Shown: positions 18,169 to 28,314, counted from the first letter of the stretch. The stretch is DNA of 64,000 bases from Bacteroidota bacterium (GCA_016706595.1 JADJJH010000001.1:682001-746000); one strand, 5' to 3'. Program-made: numbers and translations. The notes: generated from the sequence alone by a model not told the origin.

Positions 18169-21100
18169 ATGAAGATTAGATTTCATTTTACTTTGTTGAT
18201 TTCAATTTGCATCGTACTAATTTCAGCAACTAATGCAAAGGCTCAACAATATCAAACGCAGATTACTGAGAAATTAAATTCTTTAAAAGACTCAAATAAT
18301 TGGCTAAGTTCTGATGTTGATGAATGGCAAATGAATGACCAGTATGCTGATCCAAATACACAACTTACTTATTCTTACATCCAGCAAAAGTATCAAACCA
18401 TCAAAGTATACAATGCCATTTCTGTTTGCGCTATTCGAAACAACGAAATCGTTTATTTTAAGCCAGGCTTCATATCTCAATTACAAAATAAAATAAATAC
18501 AACATCACCAAGTATTAACCCAAGAGTTGCCATTGAGCAGGCTATACAGTCACTCGGCCTCACTATAAATTTGCCTTTTACTCAAGTTTCGAATAATGAA
18601 GCAAATCATACTTACGAATTCGAAATCCCTGAATTGGCAAGTAATTTGGTAAAAGTTGAATTAGTGTTTCGTGAATGGCAAAATCAAGTGCGCCTCGCAT
18701 GGAATGTGAGTATTGAATTAAAATCGGAACCACATTGGTGGAATATTCGTATAGATGCACAAACAGGAACATTTATTGATCGTAATGATTATACAGTACA
18801 ATGTTTTTCGAATGATGAACATGCACATAACTTAGATTTTGAATTCATGAATCCGGCACCGCCGTCGGGAGGTTCTTTAGTTACTGCACCAATATATAAT
18901 GTTTTCCCTTTTCCTGTTGAGGCACCCATTTTTGGGAATCGCGCCTTACTCACTGATCCATCAAACCCAAATGCATCTCCCTACGCTTGGCATGATATAA
19001 ATGGAATTGCTGGTGAAGAATATACTTACACGCGAGGCAATAATGTATTTGCTTATGAAGATGCTGATAATAATAATTTAGCAGGATATTCTCCCAACGG
19101 AGGAAGTAGTATGACCTTCAATTATCCATTTTTAAATGGAACAACAGTTGCTGCAAATCAAGATGCTTCGATTACTAATTTATTTTACGCAAATAATGTC
19201 ATCCATGATTTTTTACATCAATACGGATTTAATGAAGCTGCTGGAAATTTCCAAGTGAATAATTATGGTAATGGTGGCTTTGGAAATGATGCGGTTCGTG
19301 CCGAATCGCAAGATGGAAGCGGTGCTAATAATGCAAATTTTAGTACACCACCCGACGGAACTGCCGGCAGAATGCAAATGTATTTATGGTCGGGCAATAC
19401 AACCCCATGTACAAGTTTAAGTATAAGTTCCAATAGTTTTAATGGCAGCATGTCTTTTGGCATTTCAGCTTTTAGTCCGGCAGCTAGTGTAACCGCACAA
19501 CTCGTTTTAGTAAATGATGGATCAGGAATATCAACCGATGCATGCTCACCCATCATAAATTCGGTAGCAGGAAAAATTGCATTAATCGATCGCGGAACTT
19601 GTTCTTATATCAGCAAGGCACAAATGGCTGTTAATGCCGGTGCCTTGGGGGTAATTATAGTGAACAATGTAAGTGGTACGGCACCAACCATGCCGGGTAC
19701 ACCAGTACTATCTATTCCTTCTGTTTCTGTTTCACTGAGCGATGGGAATATTTTAAAAAGTGTTTTATTAACGAGTACTGTTATGGTAAGCCTAAATACT
19801 TGTACGGTGAATCCAATAGATGCAAGTTTTGACAATGGTGTAATAGCCCATGAATATGGGCACGGACTTTCAAACAGATTAACCGGTGGTCCCTCTACCA
19901 CAGGATGTTTATCAAATGCAGAGCAAGGAGGTGAAGGTTGGAGTGATTGGTTAGCATTAATCATGACCATTGAACCAGGTGATGTTGGAAGTAATGCACG
20001 AGGTATTGGTAATTATGTGATGGGTGCATCAACAAGCGGACCAGGCATTCGTCGTTATCCTTATTCTACGAATATGAGTATCAATCCACAAACCTATGCC
20101 GATGTATCTACATCAACTACCGTGCATCAACGTGGTGAAATCTGGTGCGATGCCATTTGGGATATGACTTGGAAATTGATTGATAGTTTGGGCTTTAATC
20201 CAAATCCAGCAATTACCGGTACAGGAAATGAAATTGCCATTAAACTTGTACTCGAAGGCATGAAATTACAACCCTGCAGTCCGGGTTTTATTGATGCGCG
20301 TGACGCCATACTTACAGCCGATGCTTTATTGTATGGCAATGCACATCGTTGTTTATTATGGCAAGCATTTGCAGGAAGGGGTTTAGGTTTTGGTGCATCT
20401 CAAGGAAGTTCAAATATAACTGGTGACGAAATTGTAAGCTCTGCCATGCCACCATTTTGCTTGGCGCCAACGCAAATTCCAATAGCCGCTTTTATTTCAG
20501 ATTCTACAAGCATAATGTGTGGGGGCAAAGTAATTTTCACCGATCAAAGTACTCAGGCCTTCAATTGGCTGTGGAATTTTGGCGACGGCACTACTTCGAT
20601 TTTACAAAACCCTACTCACATTTTTACATCACCCGGAACCTATACAGTAAAACTTAAAGTAACCAACCCATTAGGTAGTGATTCAATTATACATATTATC
20701 AATGTAACACCAGCCTTCACAATAAGTGCTAATGCTAGTCCATTATCGGTTTGCGGTGCACAACCTGTTACTTTAAATGCAACGGCAAGTGGCAGTAATA
20801 ATAAATCATATGAAGTGAGTAGCATTCCATATGCACCATTAACCGGAACGGCAACATCTGTCGCGCTAGCCGACGATGAAATGAGTACTGCTAAACCTAT
20901 CGGATTTACCTTCAATTTCTTTGGTCAGAATTATACAAATTTTTATATCTGTTCAAATGGCTTTATCACTTTCAGTTCAGGTATGACACCGTTTTCGGTG
21001 TATGGTGAGGCCTTGCCAACATCGTCAAACCCAAATAATTTAATTGCACTTTGTTGGAACGATTTAAACCCATTAAATCCGGGAAGTACTATCAATTATT

Positions 21101-22107
21101 TTACAACTGGAATTGCTCCGAATCGAAAATTAGTGATTACATACAATACATCTCACTTTCAAAGTACAAGTTCGCCATTTCATGTTCAAGCTATTTTATA
21201 TGAGGGAAGTAATTTTATAGATATTCATACCACGGCCATCAGTAATATTTCATCCATTGACAATGATGCAACCACAACGCAAGGTGTTGAATCGCAAGAT
21301 GGCAGCAAAGGTATTCCGGTAAGTGGCAGAAATAGTGCACATTTTACAGCAAGTAATGATGCTTATCGTTTCACCCCTATTATTCCTTACGTATACACTT
21401 GGCAACCAGGCACATTAAATGGACCATCACAAACAACAAATCCTTTATCTAATACGGTGTATACAGTAAGTATTACCGACGGAACCGCTTGTACAGTAAG
21501 TACTGTAACTTCAATGGTGAATATCATTGCTTGCACGCTGAATTTACAATTGAATGCCTTTATTGAGGGCTATTATTCAGGTGCAGGACTTATGAATCCG
21601 GTTTTAATGAATCAAGGTGTAAGTAGTAATAATTTGCTTTGTGATACCATTCAAATTGAATTACGAAATGCGAATTCGCCTTACGGTTTAGTGAGTGGTG
21701 CAAAAGCTGTTTTACATAAAAATGGTACAGTTAATAAAAATTTCACTGTATTGCCCGGCCCTTATTATATTGTCATTAAACATCGAAATGGAATAGAAAC
21801 TTGGAGTGCTAATCCAGTTTTATTTACATCTACGTCGATAAATTACAATTTCACCAATGCTGCCAATAAAGCATTTGGCAGTAATATGAAAGAAGTAGAA
21901 ACCGGCATATTTGCCATTTTTTCAGGTGAATTAAATCAAGATGAGAATATAGATTTATTAGATTATTTGATTGTTGAATTCGGCGTCAACAATTTCCTTG
22001 GAGGATATGAGGCAGGCGATATAAATGGAGATGGCAATGTTGATTTATTGGATAATCCTGTGATTGAAAGTAATATCAATAATTTCATTTATTCTAATCA
22101 TCCTTAA
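18169..22107 (+). CDS. Secreted M36 (fungalysin) metalloprotease with PA, PKD and dockerin-like C-terminal domains
   Basis: 1312 residues. A signal peptide ends near NAKAQ (about 25), followed by an FTP-type propeptide. The M36 catalytic domain holds HEYGH (561-565) with the downstream GEGWSDW glutamate region near 588. A PA domain is inserted before the active site (about 443-525, containing IALIDRGTCSYISKAQMA). A PKD domain spans about 757-835 (WLWNFGDGT). A beta domain follows, then the 183-residue C-terminal module from 1130 (AFIEGYYSGAGL) with calcium loops at about 1258 (DENIDLLD) and 1284 (DINGDGNVDLLD). It is expected to be a zinc endopeptidase acting outside the cell. A TAACTTTG box at 18122-18129 is a candidate promoter element. 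It converges with xerD, three bases apart. Confidence 0.9.
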   Translation: MKIRFHFTLLISICIVLISATNAKAQQYQTQITEKLNSLKDSNNWLSSDVDEWQMNDQYADPNTQLTYSYIQQKYQTIKVYNAISVCAIRNNEIVYFKPGFISQLQNKINTTSPSINPRVAIEQAIQSLGLTINLPFTQVSNNEANHTYEFEIPELASNLVKVELVFREWQNQVRLAWNVSIELKSEPHWWNIRIDAQTGTFIDRNDYTVQCFSNDEHAHNLDFEFMNPAPPSGGSLVTAPIYNVFPFPVEAPIFGNRALLTDPSNPNASPYAWHDINGIAGEEYTYTRGNNVFAYEDADNNNLAGYSPNGGSSMTFNYPFLNGTTVAANQDASITNLFYANNVIHDFLHQYGFNEAAGNFQVNNYGNGGFGNDAVRAESQDGSGANNANFSTPPDGTAGRMQMYLWSGNTTPCTSLSISSNSFNGSMSFGISAFSPAASVTAQLVLVNDGSGISTDACSPIINSVAGKIALIDRGTCSYISKAQMAVNAGALGVIIVNNVSGTAPTMPGTPVLSIPSVSVSLSDGNILKSVLLTSTVMVSLNTCTVNPIDASFDNGVIAHEYGHGLSNRLTGGPSTTGCLSNAEQGGEGWSDWLALIMTIEPGDVGSNARGIGNYVMGASTSGPGIRRYPYSTNMSINPQTYADVSTSTTVHQRGEIWCDAIWDMTWKLIDSLGFNPNPAITGTGNEIAIKLVLEGMKLQPCSPGFIDARDAILTADALLYGNAHRCLLWQAFAGRGLGFGASQGSSNITGDEIVSSAMPPFCLAPTQIPIAAFISDSTSIMCGGKVIFTDQSTQAFNWLWNFGDGTTSILQNPTHIFTSPGTYTVKLKVTNPLGSDSIIHIINVTPAFTISANASPLSVCGAQPVTLNATASGSNNKSYEVSSIPYAPLTGTATSVALADDEMSTAKPIGFTFNFFGQNYTNFYICSNGFITFSSGMTPFSVYGEALPTSSNPNNLIALCWNDLNPLNPGSTINYFTTGIAPNRKLVITYNTSHFQSTSSPFHVQAILYEGSNFIDIHTTAISNISSIDNDATTTQGVESQDGSKGIPVSGRNSAHFTASNDAYRFTPIIPYVYTWQPGTLNGPSQTTNPLSNTVYTVSITDGTACTVSTVTSMVNIIACTLNLQLNAFIEGYYSGAGLMNPVLMNQGVSSNNLLCDTIQIELRNANSPYGLVSGAKAVLHKNGTVNKNFTVLPGPYYIVIKHRNGIETWSANPVLFTSTSINYNFTNAANKAFGSNMKEVETGIFAIFSGELNQDENIDLLDYLIVEFGVNNFLGGYEAGDINGDGNVDLLDNPVIESNINNFIYSNHP

Positions 22108-22110
22108 CCT

Positions 22111-22971
22111 CTATTTTGATGTTCGAGTTACAAACGATGGATGAAATCGATGTAAAGTATCACGCAAAAATTCTCGATCGAGATGAGTATAAATTTCAGT
22201 GGTAGTTATACTTTCATGTCCTAGCATTTCTTGCACAGCCCGCAAATCGGCACCACCTTCAACTAAATGCGTAGCAAACGAATGACGTAAAGTATGTGGA
22301 TGTATATTTTTTTGTAAGCCGGCTTTTTCTGTCAGGTCTTTAATGATATAAAAAATCATCACACGTGAAAGTTTAGCACCTCGGCGATTGAGAAATAAAA
22401 TATCTTCATTGTCTTTCTTTATAGCAATCTTACTTCTGCTATAATCTTTATATAACAAAATATGTTTCATTGCCGATTCACCAATAGGCACTAATCGTTC
22501 CTTATTTCCCTTCCCAATCACACGAATAAATCCAACATCAAAATAGATATTTGAAATCTTAAGTTCAGTAGTTTCGGTTACACGCAATCCGCAACCATAC
22601 ATGGTTTCAATGATGGCACGATTGCGGGTGCCTTCGGGAAGACTTAAATCGATGGCCGCTAATAAAAGTTCTATTTCATAAAATGATAAGGTGTCTGGTA
22701 ACTTTCTTAGGGTTTTGGGCGAGTCTAAAAGTTCAGCCGGATTAATCTCAATCACTTCTTCAAGCATTAAGTATTTAAAGAAAGCTTTTAAACCAGAAAT
22801 AATTCTTGCTTGTGAAGTAGCCGACATACCGATACCATGCAGCCAAGCAATAAATCCTTGCAAAATTTTAAGGTCTATCTCATGCAAACTTGGCGTTTGA
22901 TTTTCAATCGAAAGATATTGTATCAATTTTTCAACATCATGAATATAGGCTTCCACAGAATGGTCGCTCAA
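22111..22971 (-). CDS. xerD: Tyrosine recombinase XerD, start codon uncertain
   Basis: 286 residues from a TTG at 22971. All catalytic residues are present: Arg130 (GLRVTE), Lys154, His226 and Arg229 (HTLRH), His252 (LGHES) and nucleophile Tyr261. XerD with XerC resolves chromosome dimers at dif. The frame continues upstream for 20 more codons that match the family N-terminus (FIKGFSSFLQLEKS). So the true protein probably begins near 23031 to 23010, but no ATG, GTG or TTG occurs there, only ATT, CTG and ATC. The TTG start given here is a minimum. It lies away from any mobile element, so a housekeeping Xer role is more likely than an integrase. Confidence 0.85.
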   Translation of the reverse strand: MSDHSVEAYIHDVEKLIQYLSIENQTPSLHEIDLKILQGFIAWLHGIGMSATSQARIISGLKAFFKYLMLEEVIEINPAELLDSPKTLRKLPDTLSFYEIELLLAAIDLSLPEGTRNRAIIETMYGCGLRVTETTELKISNIYFDVGFIRVIGKGNKERLVPIGESAMKHILLYKDYSRSKIAIKKDNEDILFLNRRGAKLSRVMIFYIIKDLTEKAGLQKNIHPHTLRHSFATHLVEGGADLRAVQEMLGHESITTTEIYTHLDREFLRDTLHRFHPSFVTRTSK

Positions 22972-23236
22972 CGATTTTTCGAGTTGTAAAAACGATGAAA
23001 ATCCTTTAATAAATGAATCGATATTCAGAATAAATAATTTTGTGGTAAGATAAGTAGTAAGTTGAAAAATTGGTAATTTGATGGTTGAAGATAGAAGTTC
23101 TTGAAATCAAGCTAGTTTACATGCAGACATATTGGATTGAAAGTTTGGATTGAAATATTTTCTGTTTTTAATGCTAATCTTAGGAATTAGATATCTAAAA
23201 ATACCTTTATCTTGAAATCTGATATCTCATAAAAAA

Positions 23237-24169
23237 TTAATCTTCAAGTTGAAATTTAACCGGAAGTCTAAAACTTAAAACTGCCGGCAAATTATCGATC
23301 ATTCCGGGTTTCCATGCAGGCATAGACTTTAAAACACGAAAAGCTTCTGCATCTAGTAATGGGTCCACAGAATGCTCAACACTTGCATTTCTTAATCTAC
23401 CATCTGTATTTATTTCAAAATAAAGTAATACCCTACCCTCTATGCTTTTTCTACGTGCTTTCTTTGGATATTTTACATGGGTTGTAAGAAAGGATATCAA
23501 GGCTTCTTCACCACCAGGATATTCGGGGTAAACAATATATTCTATAAAAGGAATTTCCTTTCCTAAGCTATCATAACATATACCAGATACTCGATTGCCT
23601 TCCTTATAAATTTCCTTACGTTTTAATTGTCCGTTAGGATGATAAGTCGTTTTATTTCCTACTATCGAATCAGATTCAAATAGAAGTTCAGCATGTTTTT
23701 GTTGATTATTATAATACGAAATAAACGCCCCATCTCGCTTGTCATCCTTATAAAATAATGTTTCATATAAATTACCATTACGATAATAATATTTCCACTC
23801 ACCTTCTTTTTGATCAAGCTTATATTTACCAATATTTACTATGATGCCTGAATCAGAATAATTTACCCATTCGCCATTTTTTTTATTATGAAGATAATCT
23901 CCTTTAGATTGGAGTTTGCCATTAGCATAAAAATAATTGAAAAGACCTTCCCGAATATCATCACCTGAAAAATGACCTTCCATTTGCAAAGTGCCATTTC
24001 GAAAATAATCTTTCACAGAATAACCACCATGATCGATATCTTTTTTTACTCGATAAAATGAATAATTTTTTGCTTTCGTGACCTTCCATTTCTCATCATA
24101 ATATATGGTGTCTTGCGATTTTGCAACAAGTTGAATAAACAAAAAACAAACTATTAATAGATATTTCAT
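23237..24169 (-). CDS. MORN-like (YwqK) repeat protein with TonB C-terminal domain
   Basis: 310 residues. An N-terminal signal peptide ends near KSQ (about 19). About 30-205 contains repeats of the YwqK/MORN type (GEWVNYSDSG, GEWKYYYRNG, GAFISYYNN). The last 95 residues are a TonB C-terminal domain (VKYPKKARRKSIEGRVLLYFEI, AFRVLKSMPAWKPG). Unlike classical TonB there is no anchored N-terminal helix with a proline-rich spacer. It may therefore be a periplasmic TonB-domain protein that binds outer-membrane or peptidoglycan partners without transducing energy. A TAGATTTG box lies 20 bases upstream of the ATG. Confidence 0.8.
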   Translation of the reverse strand: MKYLLIVCFLFIQLVAKSQDTIYYDEKWKVTKAKNYSFYRVKKDIDHGGYSVKDYFRNGTLQMEGHFSGDDIREGLFNYFYANGKLQSKGDYLHNKKNGEWVNYSDSGIIVNIGKYKLDQKEGEWKYYYRNGNLYETLFYKDDKRDGAFISYYNNQQKHAELLFESDSIVGNKTTYHPNGQLKRKEIYKEGNRVSGICYDSLGKEIPFIEYIVYPEYPGGEEALISFLTTHVKYPKKARRKSIEGRVLLYFEINTDGRLRNASVEHSVDPLLDAEAFRVLKSMPAWKPGMIDNLPAVLSFRLPVKFQLED

Positions 24170-24331
24170 TGGGACGTATGTATGCGATCAAATCTAAGTA
24201 TTTCTTTTTCGGAATGTTAAAAAAAACGAACTTGATTTCAATGAATTGCAATAAACTGAATTCATTTGGATTCCAAATTTCTAAAAGTTCCTTTAATTTA
24301 TACCTTATATTTGATAATCAAAAAACCAACT

Positions 24332-26491
24332 ATGCATGCAATATCTACTGCCATAAGATTTGCCATTTTTATTTTTATAGGTGTACTACATATTAAAAAT
24401 GCCAGTGCACAATATAATTTGGAGTGGGCTGAACGATTTGGATATAATTCATTTTCTCCTGCTTTCAACCCTTCTATCGTAAAAGGATATGCCATCGCAA
24501 CCGATCATCAAGGTAATGTGTATACTGCTGGCAGATATTCACTCATAGTAGATTTTGATCCAGGTACAGGAATTTATGCCGATACCGCTGCAGGTGGATT
24601 TACCTATAGTGATATTTTTATTCAAAAATTAGATACCGGTGGCCATTTTTTATGGACAAGAACTTTTGGTGCAAATTATCATGATATAGCTTATGATATT
24701 ACCATTGACAATTTTGGAAATTCTTACACAACTGGAATTTTTAATGGCAATCTTGATTTTAATCCACACCCGATTGATTCATTTGTGATGGATGCTTTAA
24801 ATGGTTCTGCATTTATTTTAAAATTAGATCCGGCGGGAAATTTTGTTTGGGCAAAACAATTATCAATTACAACTTCAAGAATTTGTTATGATAAAAATCA
24901 ATTTATTTATTTGACGGGTACCTATGGGCGACCACCGATTTTTACCACTGATTTTGATCCAAGTCCAAGCATTTTTAACTTAACTACAAATGGTGGCACG
25001 GATGCATTTGTTCTCAAATTAGATTTAAATGGAGATTTTATTTGGGCACGCAGTGTCGGTGGGCCACAATATGATACTGCTAGAGCTATCACTTGTGATC
25101 GAAAAGGAGATGTATATTTTACCGGTGAATTTAATACCAGCGCCGATTTTGACCCAGGAAGCAGTACACATATTATAAGTAGTTACACCTTTGGCACAAC
25201 TGATTTTAGAGATATGTTTATTGAGAAGTTAGATTCGGCAGGCAATTATGTATGGGTAGATGTGATTGGTAATACAGGTTATGACCAAGCGTTGGATATT
25301 GCAGTAGATAGTTTATGCAGAGTGTATGTGACAGGTCGTTTTTTTGGACAATTAGATTTTGATCCGGGTCCGGCTATACACTGGGTAAAATGTCCGGGAG
25401 TATTTATGAATCATCAAATTTATGCGCTAAAACTCAATGCAGATGGCAGTTTAAATTGGATAAAACAAACAGGCTCACCCGGATTTCGATATGAATGTGG
25501 AAGATCAATTAGCGTAGATGCAAACATGAATGTATATACTATGGGTAATTTTTATGGGATTGTAGATTTTGATCCAGGCTTGGGTATTGCGAATTTAGAT
25601 TGGCTGAATGGTAGTTGTTTTGTTCAAAAATTAGACTCAAACGGCAATTTTATTTTTGCCCAACAAATAGGTGATCATTATACACAGTGGTGGTCAACGA
25701 CTTATTATGATCAAGGAAATTGTGCCGAATTAGATGCAGCAGGATATTTTTATATTACAGGAATTTTAGATAGTATGGCTGATTTTAATCCATCTTCATT
25801 AGTATACCCTATGGGCAATCTTGGAAATCATGATGGCTATTCAGTTAAGCTTTCGCAATGTATTAATCCGGGTAGCATAGAAGTAGTGAAGGCTTGTGGC
25901 AGTTATACTTGGTTTGGAAAAACGTATAGTGTCAGCGGAATCTACTTCGATACCCTGTCAACCGTTAAGGGATGCGATAGCATGATTACATTGAATTTAG
26001 CCATTACGCAGTTAAATGATAGTATTTTTTTAGACGGCATCACTTTAGAAGGCTTTTATTCAACGGCAAATACACAATTTCAATGGATTGATTGTACAAG
26101 CGGAAATATACCGATAGTTGGTGCAAGCAATTCAAGCTTTACACCAACTTCAAATGGCAGTTATGCTTTAATAATTAGTGATATTGGTTGTATCGACACT
26201 ACCGATTGTTTGAGTGTTAATAATATTGAGGTTTATGATATACAATTCTTTGAAAATATTATCGTAAAACCAAATCCTTCAAAAGGATTATTTCAAATTG
26301 AATTACCGGAAAGTGTATTTGAATGTATCATAAACATTGCAGACTTTAGTGGCAGAGTACTTATACAAAAGTCGTATATAAATCAAAAAACAATACATTT
26401 AAATTTACAAGAGTACTCGAATGGAATCTATTTTCTAAACATCCTTTTACCCACTCATCAATGGCAAACGAAGTTGATGAAGTCTGATTAA
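24332..26491 (+). CDS. Secreted SBBP beta-propeller protein with type A T9SS tag
   Basis: 719 residues from ATG 24332; the signal peptide (AIRFAIFIFIGVLHIKNASAQ) follows directly. A longer frame from 24266 would place it internally. The body contains at least six repeats of the SBBP type, each with a VDFDPG/DFDPS core and a FVLKLDLNGDFIWA-like strand, spaced about 55-75 residues. The last 80 residues (VKPNPSKGLFQIELPE onwards) are a T9SS type A sorting domain. It is likely surface-exposed; ligand unknown. TATATTTG at 24306-24313 is a candidate -7 box, without a well-spaced TTG. Confidence 0.87.
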   Translation: MHAISTAIRFAIFIFIGVLHIKNASAQYNLEWAERFGYNSFSPAFNPSIVKGYAIATDHQGNVYTAGRYSLIVDFDPGTGIYADTAAGGFTYSDIFIQKLDTGGHFLWTRTFGANYHDIAYDITIDNFGNSYTTGIFNGNLDFNPHPIDSFVMDALNGSAFILKLDPAGNFVWAKQLSITTSRICYDKNQFIYLTGTYGRPPIFTTDFDPSPSIFNLTTNGGTDAFVLKLDLNGDFIWARSVGGPQYDTARAITCDRKGDVYFTGEFNTSADFDPGSSTHIISSYTFGTTDFRDMFIEKLDSAGNYVWVDVIGNTGYDQALDIAVDSLCRVYVTGRFFGQLDFDPGPAIHWVKCPGVFMNHQIYALKLNADGSLNWIKQTGSPGFRYECGRSISVDANMNVYTMGNFYGIVDFDPGLGIANLDWLNGSCFVQKLDSNGNFIFAQQIGDHYTQWWSTTYYDQGNCAELDAAGYFYITGILDSMADFNPSSLVYPMGNLGNHDGYSVKLSQCINPGSIEVVKACGSYTWFGKTYSVSGIYFDTLSTVKGCDSMITLNLAITQLNDSIFLDGITLEGFYSTANTQFQWIDCTSGNIPIVGASNSSFTPTSNGSYALIISDIGCIDTTDCLSVNNIEVYDIQFFENIIVKPNPSKGLFQIELPESVFECIINIADFSGRVLIQKSYINQKTIHLNLQEYSNGIYFLNILLPTHQWQTKLMKSD

Positions 26492-26536
26492 ATTTTAACT
26501 CAATGTCTAAATGCTTGATTAATATCATCATTTTAT

Positions 26537-26570
26537 TTGAACTTCTGTAAGACATATACACTTAACTTTG
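26537..26570 (+). promoter_or_regulatory. Probable promoter of the coiled-coil protein gene
   Basis: TTG at 26537-26539, 23-base spacer, TAACTTTG at 26563-26570, 17 bases before the ATG at 26588. Confidence 0.55.
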
Positions 26571-26587
26571 TCTGAATTATTTTTAAT

Positions 26588-27460
26588 ATGAAACAGAACA
26601 TTATAATAGCTTTAGCTTGCCTATTCAGTACATTTACTTTGCATGCACAAGAAGCAAAAGTATCGAGTATAGAAATTAATAAAGTAACACAACCTTGCGT
26701 TGTAGCACAGTATCCAATTAAGGCCGAGTTTGTGGAAGGTGCCATGCGCAAAAAATTGAGTGATGCCAAATTAGGTAATGGAGATAAAACCAAAGATGGA
26801 TTTAGAGTGTATAAGGGTGTTGTAATACCTGAAATTGCTTCAGAGAAAATTGATGTTTATTTTAAAGTGGACGAAAAAGCCAATACATCAACTTTGTACA
26901 TGCTTACCTCAAAAGGCTATGATAATTTCATGAAAGTAGACCCGGATTCTGATGCGGTAAAACATACGATTCAATATTTAAATGCCTTTGTTAAAGATGC
27001 AACAGCATATATGTTGAGCAATGATATCGAGAAACAACAAGTTACAATAAGCAGTGTTGAAAAAGAAACGAAGTCGATACAGAAAGATGAGGCATCCTTA
27101 GAAAAGAAAAGATTGAAAGCCGAGGCTAGTATTTCGAAAGCAAATATTAAAAGTGCTAGTATGAAATCTGAGATGGAAAATCAAGAAAAGGCATTAGAAT
27201 TAGTCCGCACAAAAACAGCTACTATAGATCAAGTAGATGCCTTAAAAAAAGAAGTAGGTAAACAAGAATCGGCGACTAAGAAAGCTACTAGAAATTATAA
27301 TAATTCAGTTGAAGAAGTAGCTGATTTAAAACAGAGACTTACTGATATTGAAAAGGATATTGAAAACAAACAAGCCGAAAAAAAGAAATTATACAATTCC
27401 TTGGAAAATGAGAAGAAGAAATTAGAAGAACTACGAACTCAGTTAAGTTATTTAAAATAA
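26588..27460 (+). CDS. Secreted coiled-coil protein, unknown function
   Basis: 290 residues. A signal peptide is cleaved near LHAQ (about 21). A globular part of about 120 residues follows (QPCVVAQYPIKAEFVEGAMRK; STLYMLTSKGYDNFMKV). From about 145 to the end it is a long Lys/Glu-rich coiled coil (EKKRLKAEASISKAN, DIEKDIENKQAEKKK). No family was recognised with certainty. The arrangement suggests a periplasmic structural or scaffold protein. Its 3' end overlaps the convergent hydrolase gene by 13 bases. Confidence 0.8.
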   Translation: MKQNIIIALACLFSTFTLHAQEAKVSSIEINKVTQPCVVAQYPIKAEFVEGAMRKKLSDAKLGNGDKTKDGFRVYKGVVIPEIASEKIDVYFKVDEKANTSTLYMLTSKGYDNFMKVDPDSDAVKHTIQYLNAFVKDATAYMLSNDIEKQQVTISSVEKETKSIQKDEASLEKKRLKAEASISKANIKSASMKSEMENQEKALELVRTKTATIDQVDALKKEVGKQESATKKATRNYNNSVEEVADLKQRLTDIEKDIENKQAEKKKLYNSLENEKKKLEELRTQLSYLK

Positions 27461-28305
27461 GATTTTAAAAAGGACACACTTTCTTCGATTATTTCTTGCA
27501 TAGCTTGTGGTATCACATTATCGACATTTGGGTGTTTACGCCCGAAAACATGATCCGATTCAACCAAAAATAATGTAGCTGATTGACTCCAACTAGATAA
27601 GCGATTGGCATTTTCAAAAGGCACAGCATCATCTTTTGTGCCATGACAAATTAAAATAGGAATGTTCAGTTTCGATATCGCATCTTGCAAATCGTATTCC
27701 TTCTGATGCAATAAAAAATCTTCGTATAATTGAAAGTATATAGGCAATTTTTGATGCGTGCGTTTGTTGGTATAATAAATAGCTCCTTGCTTTTTCCAAT
27801 CTGCAATTTTATCGGGCGACATTGTTCCCCAGGGCGTTTTGCATTCCGAAACAGATGCCCAGGTAATGAGTGAATGTATTCGTGAATCATGTGATGCCTT
27901 TAGGATGGCAATGCCTCCCCCGCGACTATGACCTATCAAAGTAATCTGAGAAGTATTTATATATTTTTGAAAAGGATTTTCAGTATCGCAAATCCAATCG
28001 ATTATTTTGCCTACATCAAATAATTCTTTGGTATAGTTATTATTTCCAAAGGCCTCAAGATCAATAAATTCCTCGGGATGGTCAATCGTAGTTCCGTTGT
28101 GGGATAAATTCATTTTTACAAAAAAGAATCCAGCCTTGGCGAAATGAGTTGAAATTAAATCGAAATCTCCCCAATCTTTAAAGCCATTAAATCCATGAAC
28201 ATAAATAACTACCGGCAGCCTGGCATTGGAATCTTGATAAAAAATATCTACACCCATTGTTCGGTTGTTACTACCAACTATAGGTATATTTTTTATGCCT
28301 TGCAT
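27448..28305 (-). CDS. Alpha/beta-hydrolase
   Basis: 285 residues from ATG 28305; an in-frame TTG nine bases upstream is rejected. The alpha/beta-hydrolase fold is shown by the oxyanion strand VIYVHGFNGFKDWGD (about 33-47), nucleophile elbow GHSRGGG, the acid-bearing strand ILICHGTKDDAVPFENA and the catalytic His in VESDHVFG. No signal peptide, so cytoplasmic. Substrate cannot be told; it resembles esterases or dienelactone-hydrolase-like enzymes. It starts nine bases after the stop of the upstream CotH gene, so probably an operon. Confidence 0.85.
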   Translation of the reverse strand: MQGIKNIPIVGSNNRTMGVDIFYQDSNARLPVVIYVHGFNGFKDWGDFDLISTHFAKAGFFFVKMNLSHNGTTIDHPEEFIDLEAFGNNNYTKELFDVGKIIDWICDTENPFQKYINTSQITLIGHSRGGGIAILKASHDSRIHSLITWASVSECKTPWGTMSPDKIADWKKQGAIYYTNKRTHQKLPIYFQLYEDFLLHQKEYDLQDAISKLNIPILICHGTKDDAVPFENANRLSSWSQSATLFLVESDHVFGRKHPNVDNVIPQAMQEIIEESVSFLKSYFK

Positions 28306-28314
28306 ATTGATCAA

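Noticed and set aside
19605..19970. Minus-strand frame of 121 residues
   Set aside because: Antisense to the M36 catalytic region including HEYGH; no protein-like features of its own.
22111..22971. Phage- or island-type integrase next to a tRNA
   Set aside because: Sequence and size fit housekeeping XerD; the only tRNA is 12 kb away and no phage or plasmid genes are present.
24169..24396. Plus-strand frame of 75 residues before the SBBP protein
   Set aside because: It overlaps the beginning of the SBBP protein gene in another frame and includes its promoter-like box; no recognisable domain.
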